Shown in pieces: positions 1 to 9,793 of a DNA stretch of 64,000 nucleotides. The position numbers and the translations under genes were made by a program. The DNA is from Pseudomonas sp. stari2 (GTDB taxonomy: Bacteria; Pseudomonadota; Gammaproteobacteria; Pseudomonadales; Pseudomonadaceae). Within the stretch, counting starts at the first letter, position 1; every line of letters starts with the position of its first letter. The notes under the pieces are model-generated. The model saw only the letters and a program-made list of their open reading frames with translations. It ran no database searches and had not been told where the DNA came from. The DNA lies in NCBI RefSeq assembly GCF_040760005.1, contig NZ_CP099760.1:3095501-3159500 (forward strand), read 5' to 3'.

Positions 1-96
1 ATGGTTTCTCAGGAACGATTTGGACTGGATACCCGGTTACTGAAGGAAATGGTTTTGAGCTGATGAGCTGGCTTGTCTATTTGCATAACCTCATCA

Positions 97-125
97 CCCA
101 ACGGTCTAAACCGCGCCCTATAAAT
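97..125 (+). promoter_or_regulatory. Promoter-like element shared with the yejA upstream region
   Basis: A 29-base block ending in TATAAA lies 55 bases before the TonB receptor gene. It matches the block at 2864-2892 at 23 of 29 positions, including CTAAA and CCCTATAAA at the same spacing. TATAAA (119-124) would serve as a -10 box. No good sigma-70 -35 box is visible; ACCCA occupies that position in both copies. I read it as a common promoter or operator for the receptor and the importer. Bases 1-96 hold no gene I can identify: one frame closes with TGA at 61-63 and could be the tail of an upstream gene. Confidence 0.4.
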
Positions 126-142
126 CCCTTCATGCCATCGCA

Positions 143-172
143 CATCCCTGCATAAACCAAAACGCAGGGATG
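143..172 (+). promoter_or_regulatory. Leader hairpin covering the ribosome binding site
   Basis: CATCCCTGC (143-151) pairs perfectly with GCAGGGATG (164-172), giving a 9-bp stem with a 12-base loop. The right arm contains the AGGGA Shine-Dalgarno of the ATG at 180. The folded leader would therefore hide the ribosome binding site, which suggests control of translation. The pairing is directly visible; the regulatory role is inference. Confidence 0.45.
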
Positions 173-179
173 GCTTTTC

Positions 180-2834
180 ATGATTCATTTTTCACCCGTT
201 AAATCCCCTTTGAGCCTGGCCTTGCTGCTGGCAATCAACACGTTGCCGGCCATCGCTGCCGAAAGCAATGCCACAGAACCGACGACCCAATTGCAACGGG
301 TCGAAGTCACCGGCACCGCGATCCGCCGGGTCGATGCCGAAACGGCGGTACCGGTCACGATCCTTCGGGTGGAGGAACTGCAGAAGCAAGGTGTGACGAC
401 GACTGAAGAACTGGTCAACCGGATCTCTGCCAACCAGTCGTCCGTAGGTTCCGGACGTTCGGTGGGGTCGAGCAGTGGCGGGGCGTCTTATGCCGACTTG
501 CGAGGCATTGGCCCGAACAAGACGCTGGTGCTGCTCAACGGGCGCCGCTTGAGCAACAACGCGACCAACGCCATCAATGGCTCCGGTGTGGATCTCAACA
601 CCATCCCGTTCGCCGCCATCGACCGGGTCGAAGTGCTGCGCGATGGGGCTTCGGCGTTGTATGGCACCGATGCCATCGGTGGGGTGATCAACTTCATCAC
701 CAAGACCAGCCTCACCGAAGGTCAGATCAGCACGAGTTACGACACGCCGACTCATTCCGGCGGCGGTGAAAGCCGTAACTTCAGCGGCAGTTGGGGCTTC
801 GGTGATTTGCAGGACGATCGCTTCAACGTCTTCGGCGTTGTGAGTTACGACAAGCAGCAACGCCTGGCCGCCGAAGATCGTGCCTATACCTACAACTATC
901 AGCCGGGGCGAGGGCTTGATTACACCTCCGGCACGGCGTCGCCCGCCAACTGGAGCCAGGGCAGCAACGCTACCAATCCATTGGCCGGTTCCGGTTGCAA
1001 TGCACCGGGTCTGCTGTCACGTAACGGTATCTGCCGCCAGAGTCTGTGGAATTACCTCGATCTGGTCCCGGAAACCGAAAAGACCTCGGCCTTCGCCAAA
1101 GCCACCGGCAAGCTATCGGACGATCACAACGTCAGCCTCGAATACTTCTGGGCGCGCAATGAAAACCGCACACAGATCGGACCCGGCACCCTGATGGGTA
1201 ATCAGGTCAATCCTGGTACGGCATTTTATCCGGGCAACGGCATCACCCCCGGGCCGAGCGGTTTTGCCCTTGATTCAACGCAACCGGTGGACGTGAACTG
1301 GCGCGAAACTGCGGTCGGTGCCCGCCGTCACGAAGACGACAACACCGGTCAGCGCCTGCTGTTGAGTTTCGACGGCACGCTGGTTGGGTGGGATTACAAC
1401 CTTGGCGCTTCGTACAACCAGAACAAAGTGGTCAACACGATCCGCAGTGGCTACGTGAACGACCGCGCCGTAAGCCAGGGGATCGCCAATGGCGTGATCA
1501 ACCCGTTCGGGCCGCAGACGGCTGCCGGTTCGGCATTGCTGGCGGCCAACGCGGTGGACGGCGATTACGCAACTGCCGTGGGTCGGGTGAAGGCGATTGA
1601 CGGCCGTGTCAGCCGCGAGATCGGCGACTGGTTCGGCGCCGGTCCATCGGCATTGGCGCTGGGCGGCGAATACCGCAAGGAAGACTTCCATCAGGACTTC
1701 ACTGCGTTTGCCGGTGATGTGCAGAGTCTCGGCGTGGACCCCAACGGCAGCGTGTCAGGGGATCGCAGCGTCTCGGCGCAATATGCCGAGGTCAATGTCC
1801 CGGTACTCGATAGCCTGGAATTGTCCGCCGCCGTGCGACACGACAAGTACAGCGATTTCGGAAGCACGACCAACCCGAAATACTCGTTCCGTTTCCAGCC
1901 GTTCAAGGAACTGGTGGTACGCGGCGCGTACAGCGAAGGTTTCCGCGCACCGTCGCTGTATGAACTCTATAACCCGAATTTCACCACCTTCACCAACGCC
2001 AACTACAACGACCCGCGCCTGTGTGCCGGTGGCAATCCGAGCAACGGCGGCATTGCCAACCGCGACTGTGCCCAGCAGTTCAACCGGACCACGGGCGGCA
2101 ACACGGACCTGAGCCCGGAAACCGCGCGCAACGTCACCGTCGGTTTTGTTTATCAGCCGTTCGATCGCCTGACCACCGGGCTGGATTTCTGGTGGATCAG
2201 CATCGCCAACCAGATCGCCGAATTCCCCGAATCGGCGGTTTTCGAGAACCCGGAACTGTATCCGGAACGTTTGATCCGCAAGCCTGACGGCTCCATCGAT
2301 CACGTCGTTACCGGTCTGGCCAACCTTGGCAAGATCAAGACCAACGGCGTCGACGTGAGCTTCGACTATCGCCTGCCGAGCACTTCCTTCGGTGATTTCG
2401 GCATCGGCCTGCAAGGGACCTATGTCAGCCGTTATGAGTATCAGCAGCAGCTCAAGGGCGATTTCATCGACAAGCTTGGAGATTTTCGCGGGGGGGACTT
2501 CGCGTCGGCCGGCGCAGTGGCCCGCTGGCGCCACAGCCTGACTGGCAGTTGGAACTACGGCCCGTTTGGCGCGAGTCTGACCAACCGCTACACCAGCGGT
2601 TATCACGACTCGGACCGCGAGAGCCACGATTACGTTGGCTCCTGCAACGTCTGGGACATGGCCGGCACCTACACCTGGCGCAAGACCCTGGCGGTGACGC
2701 TGGGGGTGAAAAACCTGTTCGATCGCGAGCCGCCATTCAGTAACCAGACCTACACGTTTCAGAGCGGCTACGACCCGAAATACGGCGACCCGTTCGGGCG
2801 AACGCTGTACACGCGGCTCAACTACAAGTTCTGA
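180..2834 (+). CDS. TonB-dependent outer-membrane receptor
   Basis: An 884-residue outer-membrane active transporter. Residues 1-27 form a signal peptide with a cleavage site near AIAA. A plug domain follows at roughly 45-175, with typical stretches LNGRRL, IDRVEVLRDG and ALYGTDAIGGVINF. The rest is a large beta-barrel closing on an aromatic residue (NYKF), as expected for BAM-dependent insertion. There is no extra N-terminal signalling domain, so it should not act as a surface-signalling transducer. The substrate is not evident. The following yejABEF genes and the shared upstream element suggest that it feeds peptides or peptide-like compounds to that importer. A RBS hairpin precedes the ATG start. 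Confidence 0.9.
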   Translation: MIHFSPVKSPLSLALLLAINTLPAIAAESNATEPTTQLQRVEVTGTAIRRVDAETAVPVTILRVEELQKQGVTTTEELVNRISANQSSVGSGRSVGSSSGGASYADLRGIGPNKTLVLLNGRRLSNNATNAINGSGVDLNTIPFAAIDRVEVLRDGASALYGTDAIGGVINFITKTSLTEGQISTSYDTPTHSGGGESRNFSGSWGFGDLQDDRFNVFGVVSYDKQQRLAAEDRAYTYNYQPGRGLDYTSGTASPANWSQGSNATNPLAGSGCNAPGLLSRNGICRQSLWNYLDLVPETEKTSAFAKATGKLSDDHNVSLEYFWARNENRTQIGPGTLMGNQVNPGTAFYPGNGITPGPSGFALDSTQPVDVNWRETAVGARRHEDDNTGQRLLLSFDGTLVGWDYNLGASYNQNKVVNTIRSGYVNDRAVSQGIANGVINPFGPQTAAGSALLAANAVDGDYATAVGRVKAIDGRVSREIGDWFGAGPSALALGGEYRKEDFHQDFTAFAGDVQSLGVDPNGSVSGDRSVSAQYAEVNVPVLDSLELSAAVRHDKYSDFGSTTNPKYSFRFQPFKELVVRGAYSEGFRAPSLYELYNPNFTTFTNANYNDPRLCAGGNPSNGGIANRDCAQQFNRTTGGNTDLSPETARNVTVGFVYQPFDRLTTGLDFWWISIANQIAEFPESAVFENPELYPERLIRKPDGSIDHVVTGLANLGKIKTNGVDVSFDYRLPSTSFGDFGIGLQGTYVSRYEYQQQLKGDFIDKLGDFRGGDFASAGAVARWRHSLTGSWNYGPFGASLTNRYTSGYHDSDRESHDYVGSCNVWDMAGTYTWRKTLAVTLGVKNLFDREPPFSNQTYTFQSGYDPKYGDPFGRTLYTRLNYKF

Positions 2835-2848
2835 GAACGACCAGAAAT

Positions 2849-2884
2849 GGCCGGTTTTAGTAACCCATCGTTCTAAAACCGGCC
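2849..2884 (+). terminator. Inverted repeat after the TonB receptor gene
   Basis: GGCCGGTTTTAG (2849-2860) and CTAAAACCGGCC (2873-2884) form a perfect 12-bp stem with a 12-base loop, 15 bases after the receptor stop codon. It may terminate the receptor transcript. Its right arm is also part of the element that resembles the receptor's own upstream region, so it could be an operator instead. The T-tract after it is poor. Confidence 0.5.
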
Positions 2885-2892
2885 CTATAAAA
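2864..2892 (+). promoter_or_regulatory. Promoter-like element, second copy, upstream of yejA
   Basis: This block matches 97-125 at 23 of 29 positions and ends in TATAAA (2886-2891). It sits 57 bases before the yejA ATG, against 55 bases for the first copy before the receptor ATG. Equal placement before two functionally linked genes argues for co-regulation. Confidence 0.4.
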
Positions 2893-2948
2893 AATGCCGG
2901 CCTGTTGCACAAAACAATCAGGCAGGCACGCGGTTAAAGGATCTGCCC

Positions 2949-4799
2949 ATGTTTTCCAGACTCACTTTGCTGGGCGTATGTCTTCTGCTGAGCCCGGCGA
3001 TATTTGCTCAGCCTCAGCATGCCCTCACGGTCTACGGCGAAGCCCCGAAGTACGCCCCGGACTTTCAGCACCTGGCCTACGCCAATCCCGATGCGCCCAA
3101 GGGCGGCAGCTTGCGGCGTTCTTCGCTGGAAAGCGGTCCGTTCGATCACCTGATTCCCTACATCGACAAAGGCACCGGGGTCGCGGAAATCGACGGCTGG
3201 CTTTATGCGCCGCTGGCTTATCGCAGCAAGGATGAACCCTACAGCGTCTACGGTCTGGTGGCGCAGCGGATGGAGCTGGATGCGGATCGACGCTGGGTAC
3301 GTTTCTATCTCAATCCAGAGGCGCGTTTTGAAGACAGTACGCCAATCACCGCCGAGGACGTGCGCTACACCTTCGAACTGTTTACCACTCAGGGCAGCCT
3401 GAAGTACCGACAGCAGTTTCGCGATGTCGCCGAGGTGCAGGTCGAATCGCCAACCCAGGTGCGCTTCGTCTTCAAGAATAACGAAAGCCGCACCTTGCCG
3501 CTGGATCTGGCGGTGCTGCCCGTGCTGCCCGAGCACTGGTGGCGCACGCGGGACTTTGCCGAAGGCGTCGGTTTCGAGATTCCGCCCGGCAGCGGCCCTT
3601 ATAGGGTCAGCGCGGTGGATGCCGGTCGCAGTGTGAAATTCCAGCGGGTTCAGGACTGGTGGGGCAAGGATCTGCCGGTCAGCCGCGGGCTCTATAACTT
3701 CGATCAGTTGAGTGTGGAGTTCTTCGCCGACACCGACGTGTCGCGACAAGTACTCAAGGCTGGCGGCTTCGATTACAACCGCGAATTCTCCGCCACCAGT
3801 TACACCATCGGTTATGCCGGCGCAGCGCTGGAGCAGGGCAAGTTGTTGCGTGAACACCTCGCACCCGGCGCGGCTCAAGGGACTCAGGGTTTCGTCTTCA
3901 ACCTGCAGAAACCGATGTTTCAGGATCGCCGTGTGCGGCAGGCGATTGCCATGCTCTGGGATTTCGAATGGAGCAACCGGCAGATGATGCGCAGCATGTA
4001 CCTGCGCCAGCGCAGTTTTTTTTCCCATAGCGCGCTGTCGGCCACGCAATTGCCGGACGCCGAAGAGTTGAAGATCCTCGAACCCTGGCGCGGCAAGATC
4101 CCCGATGAAGTGTTCAGCCAGGTATTCGAAGCGCCGCGTACCGACGGTAGCGGCAACATTCGCGCGCAACAGTTGCAGGCGTTGAAACTGCTGGAGGCCG
4201 CCGGCTGGAAACCCCATGGCGATCAACTGGTCAACGCTGCCGGCGAGCCGCTGCGATTCACTTTTCTCAACGGCCAGAAAGGCTTCGAGCGTTTGCTGTT
4301 GCCGTTCAAACGCAACCTTGCGCAGATCGGCATCGGTTTCGATATCCGTCAGGTTGACACCGCGCAATACACCAACCGCGTGCGCAATCGCGACTACGAC
4401 ATGATCGTCGTCGGTTACCCGGTGAGTCAGGCGCCGGGCCGTGAAATGTTCAATTACTTTGGTTCCGACGGTGCCGATGATCCGGGCTCCAACAACTACA
4501 TGGTGCTGCGCGATCCGGCGGTTGATGCGTTGCTCGAAGGCGTGGTGCAGGCCGACAGCCGTGAAAGTCTCTTGCGCCATGCCCGTACCCTGGATCGGGT
4601 GCTGCAGTGGGGCTACTACTGGATTCCCAACTATTACCCGCCGGGCATTTCCACTGTGTGGTGGAACCGTTTCGGCCGGCCGGCAATTGCACCGCTGTAT
4701 GACGCCGGCCTCGACACCTGGTGGGAAATCAGTTCCACGGCGTTGACCGCCACTCAGGCGCAAAAACAGCAAAAGGAGTTCGCCCATGTGGGGTTATAG
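2949..4799 (+). CDS. yejA: Periplasmic peptide-binding protein, YejA type
   Basis: A 616-residue extracellular solute-binding protein of family 5 (oligopeptide/microcin C group). It has a signal peptide cut after about residue 20 (PAIFA-Q) and no lipobox cysteine, so it should be a free periplasmic protein. Family features include the [11 protein letters not shown] start, PDAPKGG and the SGPYRV stretch. YejA-type proteins deliver oligopeptides, and in enterobacteria also microcin C, to the YejBEF transporter. The gene begins an operon with yejB, yejE and yejF; the last 14 bases overlap yejB. An adjacent TonB receptor suggests a two-membrane uptake route. Confidence 0.9.
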   Translation: MFSRLTLLGVCLLLSPAIFAQPQHALTVYGEAPKYAPDFQHLAYANPDAPKGGSLRRSSLESGPFDHLIPYIDKGTGVAEIDGWLYAPLAYRSKDEPYSVYGLVAQRMELDADRRWVRFYLNPEARFEDSTPITAEDVRYTFELFTTQGSLKYRQQFRDVAEVQVESPTQVRFVFKNNESRTLPLDLAVLPVLPEHWWRTRDFAEGVGFEIPPGSGPYRVSAVDAGRSVKFQRVQDWWGKDLPVSRGLYNFDQLSVEFFADTDVSRQVLKAGGFDYNREFSATSYTIGYAGAALEQGKLLREHLAPGAAQGTQGFVFNLQKPMFQDRRVRQAIAMLWDFEWSNRQMMRSMYLRQRSFFSHSALSATQLPDAEELKILEPWRGKIPDEVFSQVFEAPRTDGSGNIRAQQLQALKLLEAAGWKPHGDQLVNAAGEPLRFTFLNGQKGFERLLLPFKRNLAQIGIGFDIRQVDTAQYTNRVRNRDYDMIVVGYPVSQAPGREMFNYFGSDGADDPGSNNYMVLRDPAVDALLEGVVQADSRESLLRHARTLDRVLQWGYYWIPNYYPPGISTVWWNRFGRPAIAPLYDAGLDTWWEISSTALTATQAQKQQKEFAHVGL

Positions 4800-5850
4800 C
4801 TTGCGGCGCCTGCTGCTGATCGTGCCGACCCTGTTGGCGATTCTGCTGGTGAACTTCGTGATCGTACAGGCTGCGCCCGGAGGTCCCGTGGAGCAGGCCA
4901 TCGCCCGTCTGCAGGGAATCGGTGTCGGCGGGGCGGTAGGCGCTAGCCATGTCGAAACCATCGGCGGCGAGTCCCGCGCGAGCCGTGGCCTGGACCCGAA
5001 ACTGGTGGCCGATATCGAGCGCCAGTACGGTTTCGACAAGCCCGCCAGCGAGCGCCTGTGGCTGATGCTCAAAAGCTACGCGCAACTGGACTTCGGCAAG
5101 AGTTTCTTCCGAGGCGCGACGGTCACTGAACTGATCTGGCGGAAACTCCCGGTGACCTTGTCGCTGGGGCTGTGGGCGACGTTGATCACCTATCTGGTGT
5201 CGATCCCGCTGGGCATTCGCAAGGCTGTGCACAACGGATCGGCGTTCGATGTCTGGAGCAGCGCGGCGATCATCATCGGTTATGCGATGCCCGGTTTTCT
5301 GTTCGCCCTGCTGTTGATCGTGGTGTTTGCCGGCGGCACCGCGCTGGACTGGTTTCCGGTGCGAGGTCTGGTTTCGGACAACTTCGCCGAGCTGACGCTG
5401 TGGGGCAAGGTGGCGGATTACTTCTGGCATCTGGTATTGCCGGTCAGTGCGCTGGTGATCGGCGGGTTCGCGACCCTGACGATCCTGACCAAGAACAGTT
5501 TTCTCAACGAAATCTCGCGGCTGTATGTGGTCACGGCCCGGGCCAAGGGGCTGAGCGAGCGGCAGGTGTTGTACGGCCATGTGTTTCGCAATGCGATGCT
5601 GCTGGTGGTCGCCGGGTTGCCCCAGGCACTGGTGACGGTGTTTTTCGGCGGCTCGCTGCTGATCGAGGTGATCTTCTCCCTCGACGGCCTCGGACGCCTG
5701 AGCTACGAAGCGGCGGTGTCGCGGGATTACCCGGTGGTGTTCGGTTCGCTGTTCATCTTCACCCTGTTCGGGCTCTTGATAAAACTGCTGGGCGACCTGT
5801 GCTACACGCTGGTCGATCCGCGTATCGACTTTACGGCGAGGGCTGCCTGA
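4786..5850 (+). CDS. yejB: Peptide ABC transporter permease, YejB type
   Basis: A 354-residue inner-membrane permease of the binding-protein-dependent transport family. The N-terminal membrane segment is followed by a long periplasmic loop and a core of about five further segments. The EAA loop that contacts the ATPase is visible around [21 protein letters not shown], read in parts as ARAKGLS and HVFRNAM. The start overlaps the end of yejA by 14 bases and has an AAAGGAG ribosome binding site at about 4773. The stop codon overlaps the ATG of yejE by one base, indicating translational coupling. Confidence 0.9.
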   Translation: MWGYSLRRLLLIVPTLLAILLVNFVIVQAAPGGPVEQAIARLQGIGVGGAVGASHVETIGGESRASRGLDPKLVADIERQYGFDKPASERLWLMLKSYAQLDFGKSFFRGATVTELIWRKLPVTLSLGLWATLITYLVSIPLGIRKAVHNGSAFDVWSSAAIIIGYAMPGFLFALLLIVVFAGGTALDWFPVRGLVSDNFAELTLWGKVADYFWHLVLPVSALVIGGFATLTILTKNSFLNEISRLYVVTARAKGLSERQVLYGHVFRNAMLLVVAGLPQALVTVFFGGSLLIEVIFSLDGLGRLSYEAAVSRDYPVVFGSLFIFTLFGLLIKLLGDLCYTLVDPRIDFTARAA

Positions 5851-6872
5851 TGCTGACACTTTCCCCCATCGGGCAGCGCCGCTGGGCGCGCTTCAAGGCT
5901 CATCGTCGCGGCTGGTGGTCATTGTGGCTGTTTCTCGCACTCTTCGGATTGAGCCTTGGAGGTGAACTGGTCGCCAACGACAAACCGCTGCTGGTGACGT
6001 TTCAAGGTGAATGGTATTTCCCGGCCTTCAAGCGTTACACCGAGCAGGATTTCGGCGGCGAGCTGTCATTTCAACCGGACTATCGCAGCGCCCAGGTGCG
6101 CGAGCTGATCGAGGGGCAGGGCGGGCGAATGTGGTTTGCGCCTATCCCGTTCGGTTTCGACACGGTCAATTACGACCTCACGGAACCGGCACCGAGCCCG
6201 CCCTCTGGCGAGAACTGGCTGGGTACCGATGATCAGGCGCGGGATGTACTGGCGCGGGTGATTTTCGGCACGCGGGTGTCGCTGCTGTTTGCCTTGGCAC
6301 TGACCGCCACCAGTGCGCTTATCGGCATCGCCGCCGGCGCGTTGCAAGGCTATTACGGCGGTTGGGTCGATCTGCTCGGGCAGCGTTTGCTGGAGGTCTG
6401 GTCGGGGCTGCCGGTGCTGTATCTGCTGATCATTCTGTCCGGGTTCGTCGAGCCGAATTTCTGGTGGCTGCTGGGGATCATGGCGCTGTTTTCCTGGCTG
6501 AGCCTGGTGGACGTGGTGCGTGCCGAGTTCCTGCGCAGTCGAGGTCTGGAGTATGTGAAAGCCGCGCGGGCGCTGGGTGTCGGCAATGCGCAGGTGATCG
6601 TGCGGCACATTCTGCCCAATGCCATGAGTGCGACGCTGACGTACCTGCCGTTCATTCTTACCGGGGCGATTGCGACCTTGTCGGCACTGGACTTTCTCGG
6701 CTTCGGCATGCCGGCGGGCAGCGCTTCGCTGGGTGAGTTGATCGGTCAGGGCAAGACCAATCTGCAAGCGCCGTGGCTGGGCCTGACGGCGTTCTTTGCG
6801 CTTGCGCTGATTCTTTCATTGCTCGTCTTCATCGGCGAAGCCTGCCGTGATGCCTTCGACCCGAGGACTTGA
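5850..6872 (+). CDS. yejE: Peptide ABC transporter permease, YejE type
   Basis: A 340-residue second permease of the importer. The open frame extends much further upstream, but that part lies inside yejB. The ATG at 5850 shares one base with the yejB stop and gives the usual YejE length. An N-terminal membrane anchor near residues 19-38 and a long periplasmic segment precede the core. The EAA loop is seen as ARALGVGNAQV followed by RHILPNAM. It should pair with YejB to form the membrane channel energised by YejF. Confidence 0.9.
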   Translation: MLTLSPIGQRRWARFKAHRRGWWSLWLFLALFGLSLGGELVANDKPLLVTFQGEWYFPAFKRYTEQDFGGELSFQPDYRSAQVRELIEGQGGRMWFAPIPFGFDTVNYDLTEPAPSPPSGENWLGTDDQARDVLARVIFGTRVSLLFALALTATSALIGIAAGALQGYYGGWVDLLGQRLLEVWSGLPVLYLLIILSGFVEPNFWWLLGIMALFSWLSLVDVVRAEFLRSRGLEYVKAARALGVGNAQVIVRHILPNAMSATLTYLPFILTGAIATLSALDFLGFGMPAGSASLGELIGQGKTNLQAPWLGLTAFFALALILSLLVFIGEACRDAFDPRT

Positions 6873-6873
6873 T

Positions 6874-8457
6874 ATGCGTGAACATCTGATCGAAATACGC
6901 GACCTGCGCGTGGCCTTCAAAGGCCAGGAAGTGGTCCACGGCATCGACCTCGACATCCGCCCGGGTGAGTGCCTGGCGCTGGTGGGCGAGTCCGGTTCCG
7001 GCAAGTCGGTGACGGCCCACAGCATCCTGCAATTGCTTGATCCGAACATTACGCAGATTGATGGCAGCATCCGCTATGAGGGTGAAGAGTTGATTGGCGT
7101 GCATGAGCGCTATCTGCGGCAATTGCGCGGCAACCGGATCGCGATGATCTTTCAGGAACCGATGAGTTCGCTGAACCCGCTGCACAGCATCGAGCGGCAA
7201 CTGGGCGAAAGCCTTGCATTGCACAAGGGGCTTGCGGGCGCGGCGGCGCGCAGACGGATTCTGGAGCTTTTGGACCTTGTGGGCATTCAACGCCCCCACG
7301 AACGCTTGAAGGCTTACCCCCATCAGCTCTCCGGCGGGCAACGGCAACGGGTGATGATTGCCATGGCGCTGGCCTGCGAGCCGCAGCTGCTGATCGCCGA
7401 CGAGCCGACCACTGCCCTCGACGTTACCGTGCAACGCAAGATCCTGCTGTTACTCAAGTATCTGCAACAACGACTGGGCATGGCGCTGCTGATCATCAGT
7501 CATGACTTGAATCTGGTGCGCACCATCGCCCAGCGGGTGGCAGTGATGCGCGCCGGCGAGATCGTCGAACAAGCAACTTGCGAGCAGTTATTCCGGGCGC
7601 CGCAGCATCCCTACAGCATCGAACTGCTCAACGCCGAACCCGGCGGCGAGGCGCTGCAAAGGGGCGGTGCGGAGGATCTGCTGCAAGTGCGCGATCTCAA
7701 TGTGCGCTTCCGGCTCGGTGGTGGCTGGCTGCGCCGCAAGTCTTGGCTGCACGCGGTCAATGGCATTGATCTGAGCCTGCAACGTGGCCGGACCCTGGGA
7801 ATCGTCGGTGAATCCGGTTCGGGAAAATCCACCCTCGGGCAGGCGATCCTGCGCCTGATCGATGCCGAGGGCAGTATCCGCTTCGAGGGTGAAGCGCTGG
7901 AACATTTGAGCGGCAAACAACTGCGGCCGCTGCGCAAGCGCCTGCAAGTGGTGTTTCAGGACCCGTTCGGCAGCCTCAGTCCGCGCTTGTGCGTGGAGCA
8001 GATCATCGCCGAAGGTTTGCAGGTTCACAGTAACTTGAACGCGCAGGAGCGCGAGCAGGCCGTGATCGATGTGTTACGGGACGTAGGACTCGACCCGGCG
8101 ACACGTCATCGCTATCCCCACGAGTTTTCCGGGGGGCAGCGGCAACGCATAGCCATCGCTCGGGCGCTGGTGCTCAAGCCGGATTTGATCCTGCTGGACG
8201 AACCTACTTCGGCACTGGATCGCACGGTGCAGAAACAGATCGTTGCGCTGTTGCGTCGGTTACAGCGGGAACATGGGCTGACGTATTTGTTCATAAGCCA
8301 TGACCTGGCAGTAGTGCGGGCGCTGGCCCACGACCTGATCGTGATGAAGGATGGCGAGGTGGTGGAGCGAGGGGAGACGGACGAGTTGTTCGGCTCGGCG
8401 AAACATCCATATACGCGGGAGTTGCTGGCGGCATCGTTTGCCGGTTTGAACGCCTGA
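6874..8457 (+). CDS. yejF: Double-domain peptide ABC transporter ATPase, YejF type
   Basis: A 527-residue fusion of two ABC ATPase domains, as usual for YejF. Walker A motifs GESGSGKS lie at residues 38-45 and 312-319. Signature motifs are LSGGQRQR in the first half and FSGGQRQR in the second, and both D-loop regions carry DEPT. The start ATG at 6874 lies one base after the yejE stop; an upstream in-frame ATG at 6847 would sit inside yejE and add nine unrelated residues. It completes the operon and is followed by a strong hairpin. Confidence 0.92.
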   Translation: MREHLIEIRDLRVAFKGQEVVHGIDLDIRPGECLALVGESGSGKSVTAHSILQLLDPNITQIDGSIRYEGEELIGVHERYLRQLRGNRIAMIFQEPMSSLNPLHSIERQLGESLALHKGLAGAAARRRILELLDLVGIQRPHERLKAYPHQLSGGQRQRVMIAMALACEPQLLIADEPTTALDVTVQRKILLLLKYLQQRLGMALLIISHDLNLVRTIAQRVAVMRAGEIVEQATCEQLFRAPQHPYSIELLNAEPGGEALQRGGAEDLLQVRDLNVRFRLGGGWLRRKSWLHAVNGIDLSLQRGRTLGIVGESGSGKSTLGQAILRLIDAEGSIRFEGEALEHLSGKQLRPLRKRLQVVFQDPFGSLSPRLCVEQIIAEGLQVHSNLNAQEREQAVIDVLRDVGLDPATRHRYPHEFSGGQRQRIAIARALVLKPDLILLDEPTSALDRTVQKQIVALLRRLQREHGLTYLFISHDLAVVRALAHDLIVMKDGEVVERGETDELFGSAKHPYTRELLAASFAGLNA

Positions 8458-8461
8458 AACG

Positions 8462-8490
8462 ACAAATCCCGCCACAGGGGCGGGATTTGT
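8462..8490. terminator. Bidirectional terminator between yejF and the SCP2 gene
   Basis: ACAAATCCCGCC (8462-8473) and GGCGGGATTTGT (8479-8490) form a perfect 12-bp stem with a 5-base loop between two convergent genes. It is positioned to end both transcripts. Confidence 0.8.
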
Positions 8491-8509
8491 TTGCAGACTG
8501 GCTGCAGTC

Positions 8510-8827
8510 TTACGCCGGGAACAGCTCGGACAGTTTCATCGACAGCATCATGTCGCCTTCAACGCGCAGCTTGCCGCCCATGAAGGCTTGCATGCCGTCG
8601 GTTTCGCCGCTGACGATGCCTTTCAGGGTTTCGCTGTCCAGCACGAGCGTGCAGTTGGCGTCGGCGTTTTCGCCTTCCTGGATGTCGCAAGTGCCGTCTT
8701 TGACGATCAGGGCGTAGTGCTTGTCTTCGTCAGTGATGTTGAAACCGAAGATCAGATCCAGACCGGCAGCAGCGGCTGGGTTGAACTTGGCTTGCATTGC
8801 TTTTACGGCATCAGCTACGGAGGTCAT
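8510..8827 (-). CDS. SCP2 sterol-binding domain protein
   Basis: A 105-residue cytosolic protein made of a single SCP2 (sterol carrier) fold, with family-typical stretches GLDLIFGF, LVLDSETLKGIVSGE and AFMGGKLRVEGD. Bacterial members bind lipids or acyl chains; no specific role can be assigned. The ATG at 8827 (MTSVADAV) follows an AAGGATCG-type ribosome binding site. An upstream in-frame ATG at 8863 would add 12 residues without family support. It follows the histidine phosphatase gene on the same strand after 48 bases and is probably co-transcribed with it. Confidence 0.85.
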   Translation of the reverse strand: MTSVADAVKAMQAKFNPAAAAGLDLIFGFNITDEDKHYALIVKDGTCDIQEGENADANCTLVLDSETLKGIVSGETDGMQAFMGGKLRVEGDMMLSMKLSELFPA

Positions 8828-8875
8828 GGTTCGATCCTTTTTGGTTGATTGCAGCAGGGTCACAGTAATCCGGAC

Positions 8876-9586
8876 TCAGCGAAAAGTGATGAGTTCCGGG
8901 GCCTTCAGCAGTTGCAGGTGTGCATGACTGTTGAAGGAAGCCAGAGCCACCTCGCGACCGCGGTACTTCAGCTGGTTGAGCGAGGTGTTGACGATTTGCC
9001 AGTTCAGCTCAAAGGCCTGGCGTGCAGGCATTTGCGTAATCAGGTGGAGCAGGGCGGTGATGGTGCCGCCCGAGGTGAAGACCGCGATTTTCTGGGTGTT
9101 ATCGGCTTGATCGAGTATGCGGTTCAGGCCGGCCTGGACCCGCTCGACAAAACCAAGCCAGCTTTCCAGCCCCGGTGTGTCGTAGGTGCCGGCCAGCCAG
9201 CGCTCGATGATCAGGGCGAAGATGCGCTGAAACTCACCACGGTTCTGAGCGGCATTGCGCAGGATTTCCAGTGCTTCGGGTTCTTCGGGCAGCATGGCCG
9301 GGAGCAGGGCGCGAATCACTGCGTCGGCGTCGAACTCGTTGAAGGCCGAATCGATTTCCACGGCGGGGACCGGCAGACCGAAAGCGGCGAACTGTTCCAG
9401 CGCGCTGTTGGCCGTGTGCTGCTGACGGCGCAGGTCACCGGACAGACAACGGTCGAAGCTGACGCCGAGTTCGGCGAGGTGGCGGCCGAGGATCTCTGCC
9501 TGGCGTACACCGGTCGGCGACAGGACGTCATAGTCGTCTGCACCGAAGGAGGCCTGGCCATGTCGAATCAAGTAGATGCTGCCCAC
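8876..9586 (-). CDS. Histidine phosphatase family protein (phosphoglycerate mutase fold)
   Basis: A 236-residue protein of the histidine phosphatase superfamily. The phospho-accepting histidine is in the N-terminal YLIRHGQAS motif (residues 5-13), and the second conserved region near FTSGGTI is present towards the C-terminus. Substrates in this superfamily range widely, from sugar phosphates to SixA-type phosphohistidine, so the reaction is undetermined. It precedes the SCP2 gene in a probable two-gene operon. Confidence 0.85.
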   Translation of the reverse strand: MGSIYLIRHGQASFGADDYDVLSPTGVRQAEILGRHLAELGVSFDRCLSGDLRRQQHTANSALEQFAAFGLPVPAVEIDSAFNEFDADAVIRALLPAMLPEEPEALEILRNAAQNRGEFQRIFALIIERWLAGTYDTPGLESWLGFVERVQAGLNRILDQADNTQKIAVFTSGGTITALLHLITQMPARQAFELNWQIVNTSLNQLKYRGREVALASFNSHAHLQLLKAPELITFR

Positions 9587-9793
9587 GTCCGCGTCATCCC
9601 GGTACGTTGAAGGTTGTGGCGAGGTTATGGGGATGGCGTAGAGCTGTCAATGAAAAAACATACGCTTGTTTGAAATGCCCGTTACAGGGCTGTTTCCAGA
9701 GGTTTCACGGCTGGCCGCCGGGCGAGTGCATGAGTATGCTGGAGCCAATCCCCGCGCGCGTTTTTCAACGGCGCATCGTTTGAAGGAGTCACT

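Noticed and set aside
1..63. Reading frame ending at TGA 61-63, possible 3' end of an upstream gene
   Set aside because: About 20 codons only, no recognisable family, and other frames are also open; insufficient to annotate.
5172..5849. Upstream extension of the yejE frame
   Set aside because: It lies wholly inside yejB in another frame; yejE starts at 5850 overlapping the yejB stop by one base.
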